Of a DNA stretch of 6,375 nt, positions 6,360-6,375 are shown piece by piece. Within the stretch, counting starts at the first letter, position 1. Each line of letters begins with the position of its first letter. The notes beneath the pieces were generated by a model, which saw only the letters and a program-made list of their open reading frames with translations, was not told where the DNA came from and did not search any database. Position numbers and translations under genes: made by a program. This stretch comes from Actinomycetota bacterium (GTDB taxonomy: Bacteria > Actinomycetota > Actinomycetes > Nanopelagicales > Nanopelagicaceae): contig SYAM01000119.1 in NCBI GenBank assembly GCA_005787645.1, positions 1 through 6,375 on the forward strand, written 5' to 3'.

Positions 6360-6375
6360 TAAGGAAAAGAAGTTA

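Noticed and set aside
1..6375. Defence system, mobile element, CRISPR array, tRNA or riboswitch.
   Set aside because: I found no transposase, phage or nuclease motifs, no direct-repeat arrays, no cloverleaf-like sequence, and essentially no non-coding space to hold them.

Overview
This is a compact, coding-dense chromosomal segment that reads as Actinomycetota. The evidence is an actinobacterial-type XPB-helicase partner protein (Helicase_C_3 family), the gene order histidine phosphatase - ResA-like thioredoxin - CcdA - ResB - CcsA (known from mycobacteria as Rv0525-Rv0529), and a PLDc_N small membrane protein. Base composition by eye is roughly balanced rather than GC-rich, and gaps between genes are only 11-44 bp. 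Together with apparently leaderless starts, this suggests a streamlined, lower-GC actinobacterium such as a freshwater Nanopelagicales-type lineage. That lineage placement is inference.

Layout: bases 1-1697 hold a minus-strand gene whose C-terminal end is cut by the window edge (XPB-partner / helicase-associated protein). A 44-bp divergent intergenic region follows, containing a perfect 10-bp inverted repeat and a plausible -10 element for each direction. From 1742 to 6071 five plus-strand genes form a tight operon with overlaps of 4, 4, 4 and 14 bp: histidine phosphatase, ResA/TlpA-like lipoprotein, CcdA, ResB and CcsA. An 11-bp gap then separates them from a convergent minus-strand gene (6083-6346) for an 87-residue PLDc_N-type membrane protein with its own leaderless-looking promoter at the right edge.

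Four of the five operon genes make a complete System II cytochrome c maturation pathway. CcdA carries reducing power across the membrane, the ResA-like lipoprotein reduces the CXXCH cysteines of apocytochrome c, and the ResB-CcsA complex moves heme across the membrane and attaches it. In actinobacteria the main client is expected to be the c-type cytochrome subunit of the bc1-aa3 supercomplex. The role of the leading histidine phosphatase is unknown.

I see no mobile element, CRISPR array, tRNA, rRNA or riboswitch, and no intrinsic terminator. No stretch over 300 bases lacks a gene. The region is well conserved and mostly ordinary. The points worth a second look are the palindromic divergent promoter, the phosphatase coupled to the heme-ligation operon, and the mapped heme-handling residues.
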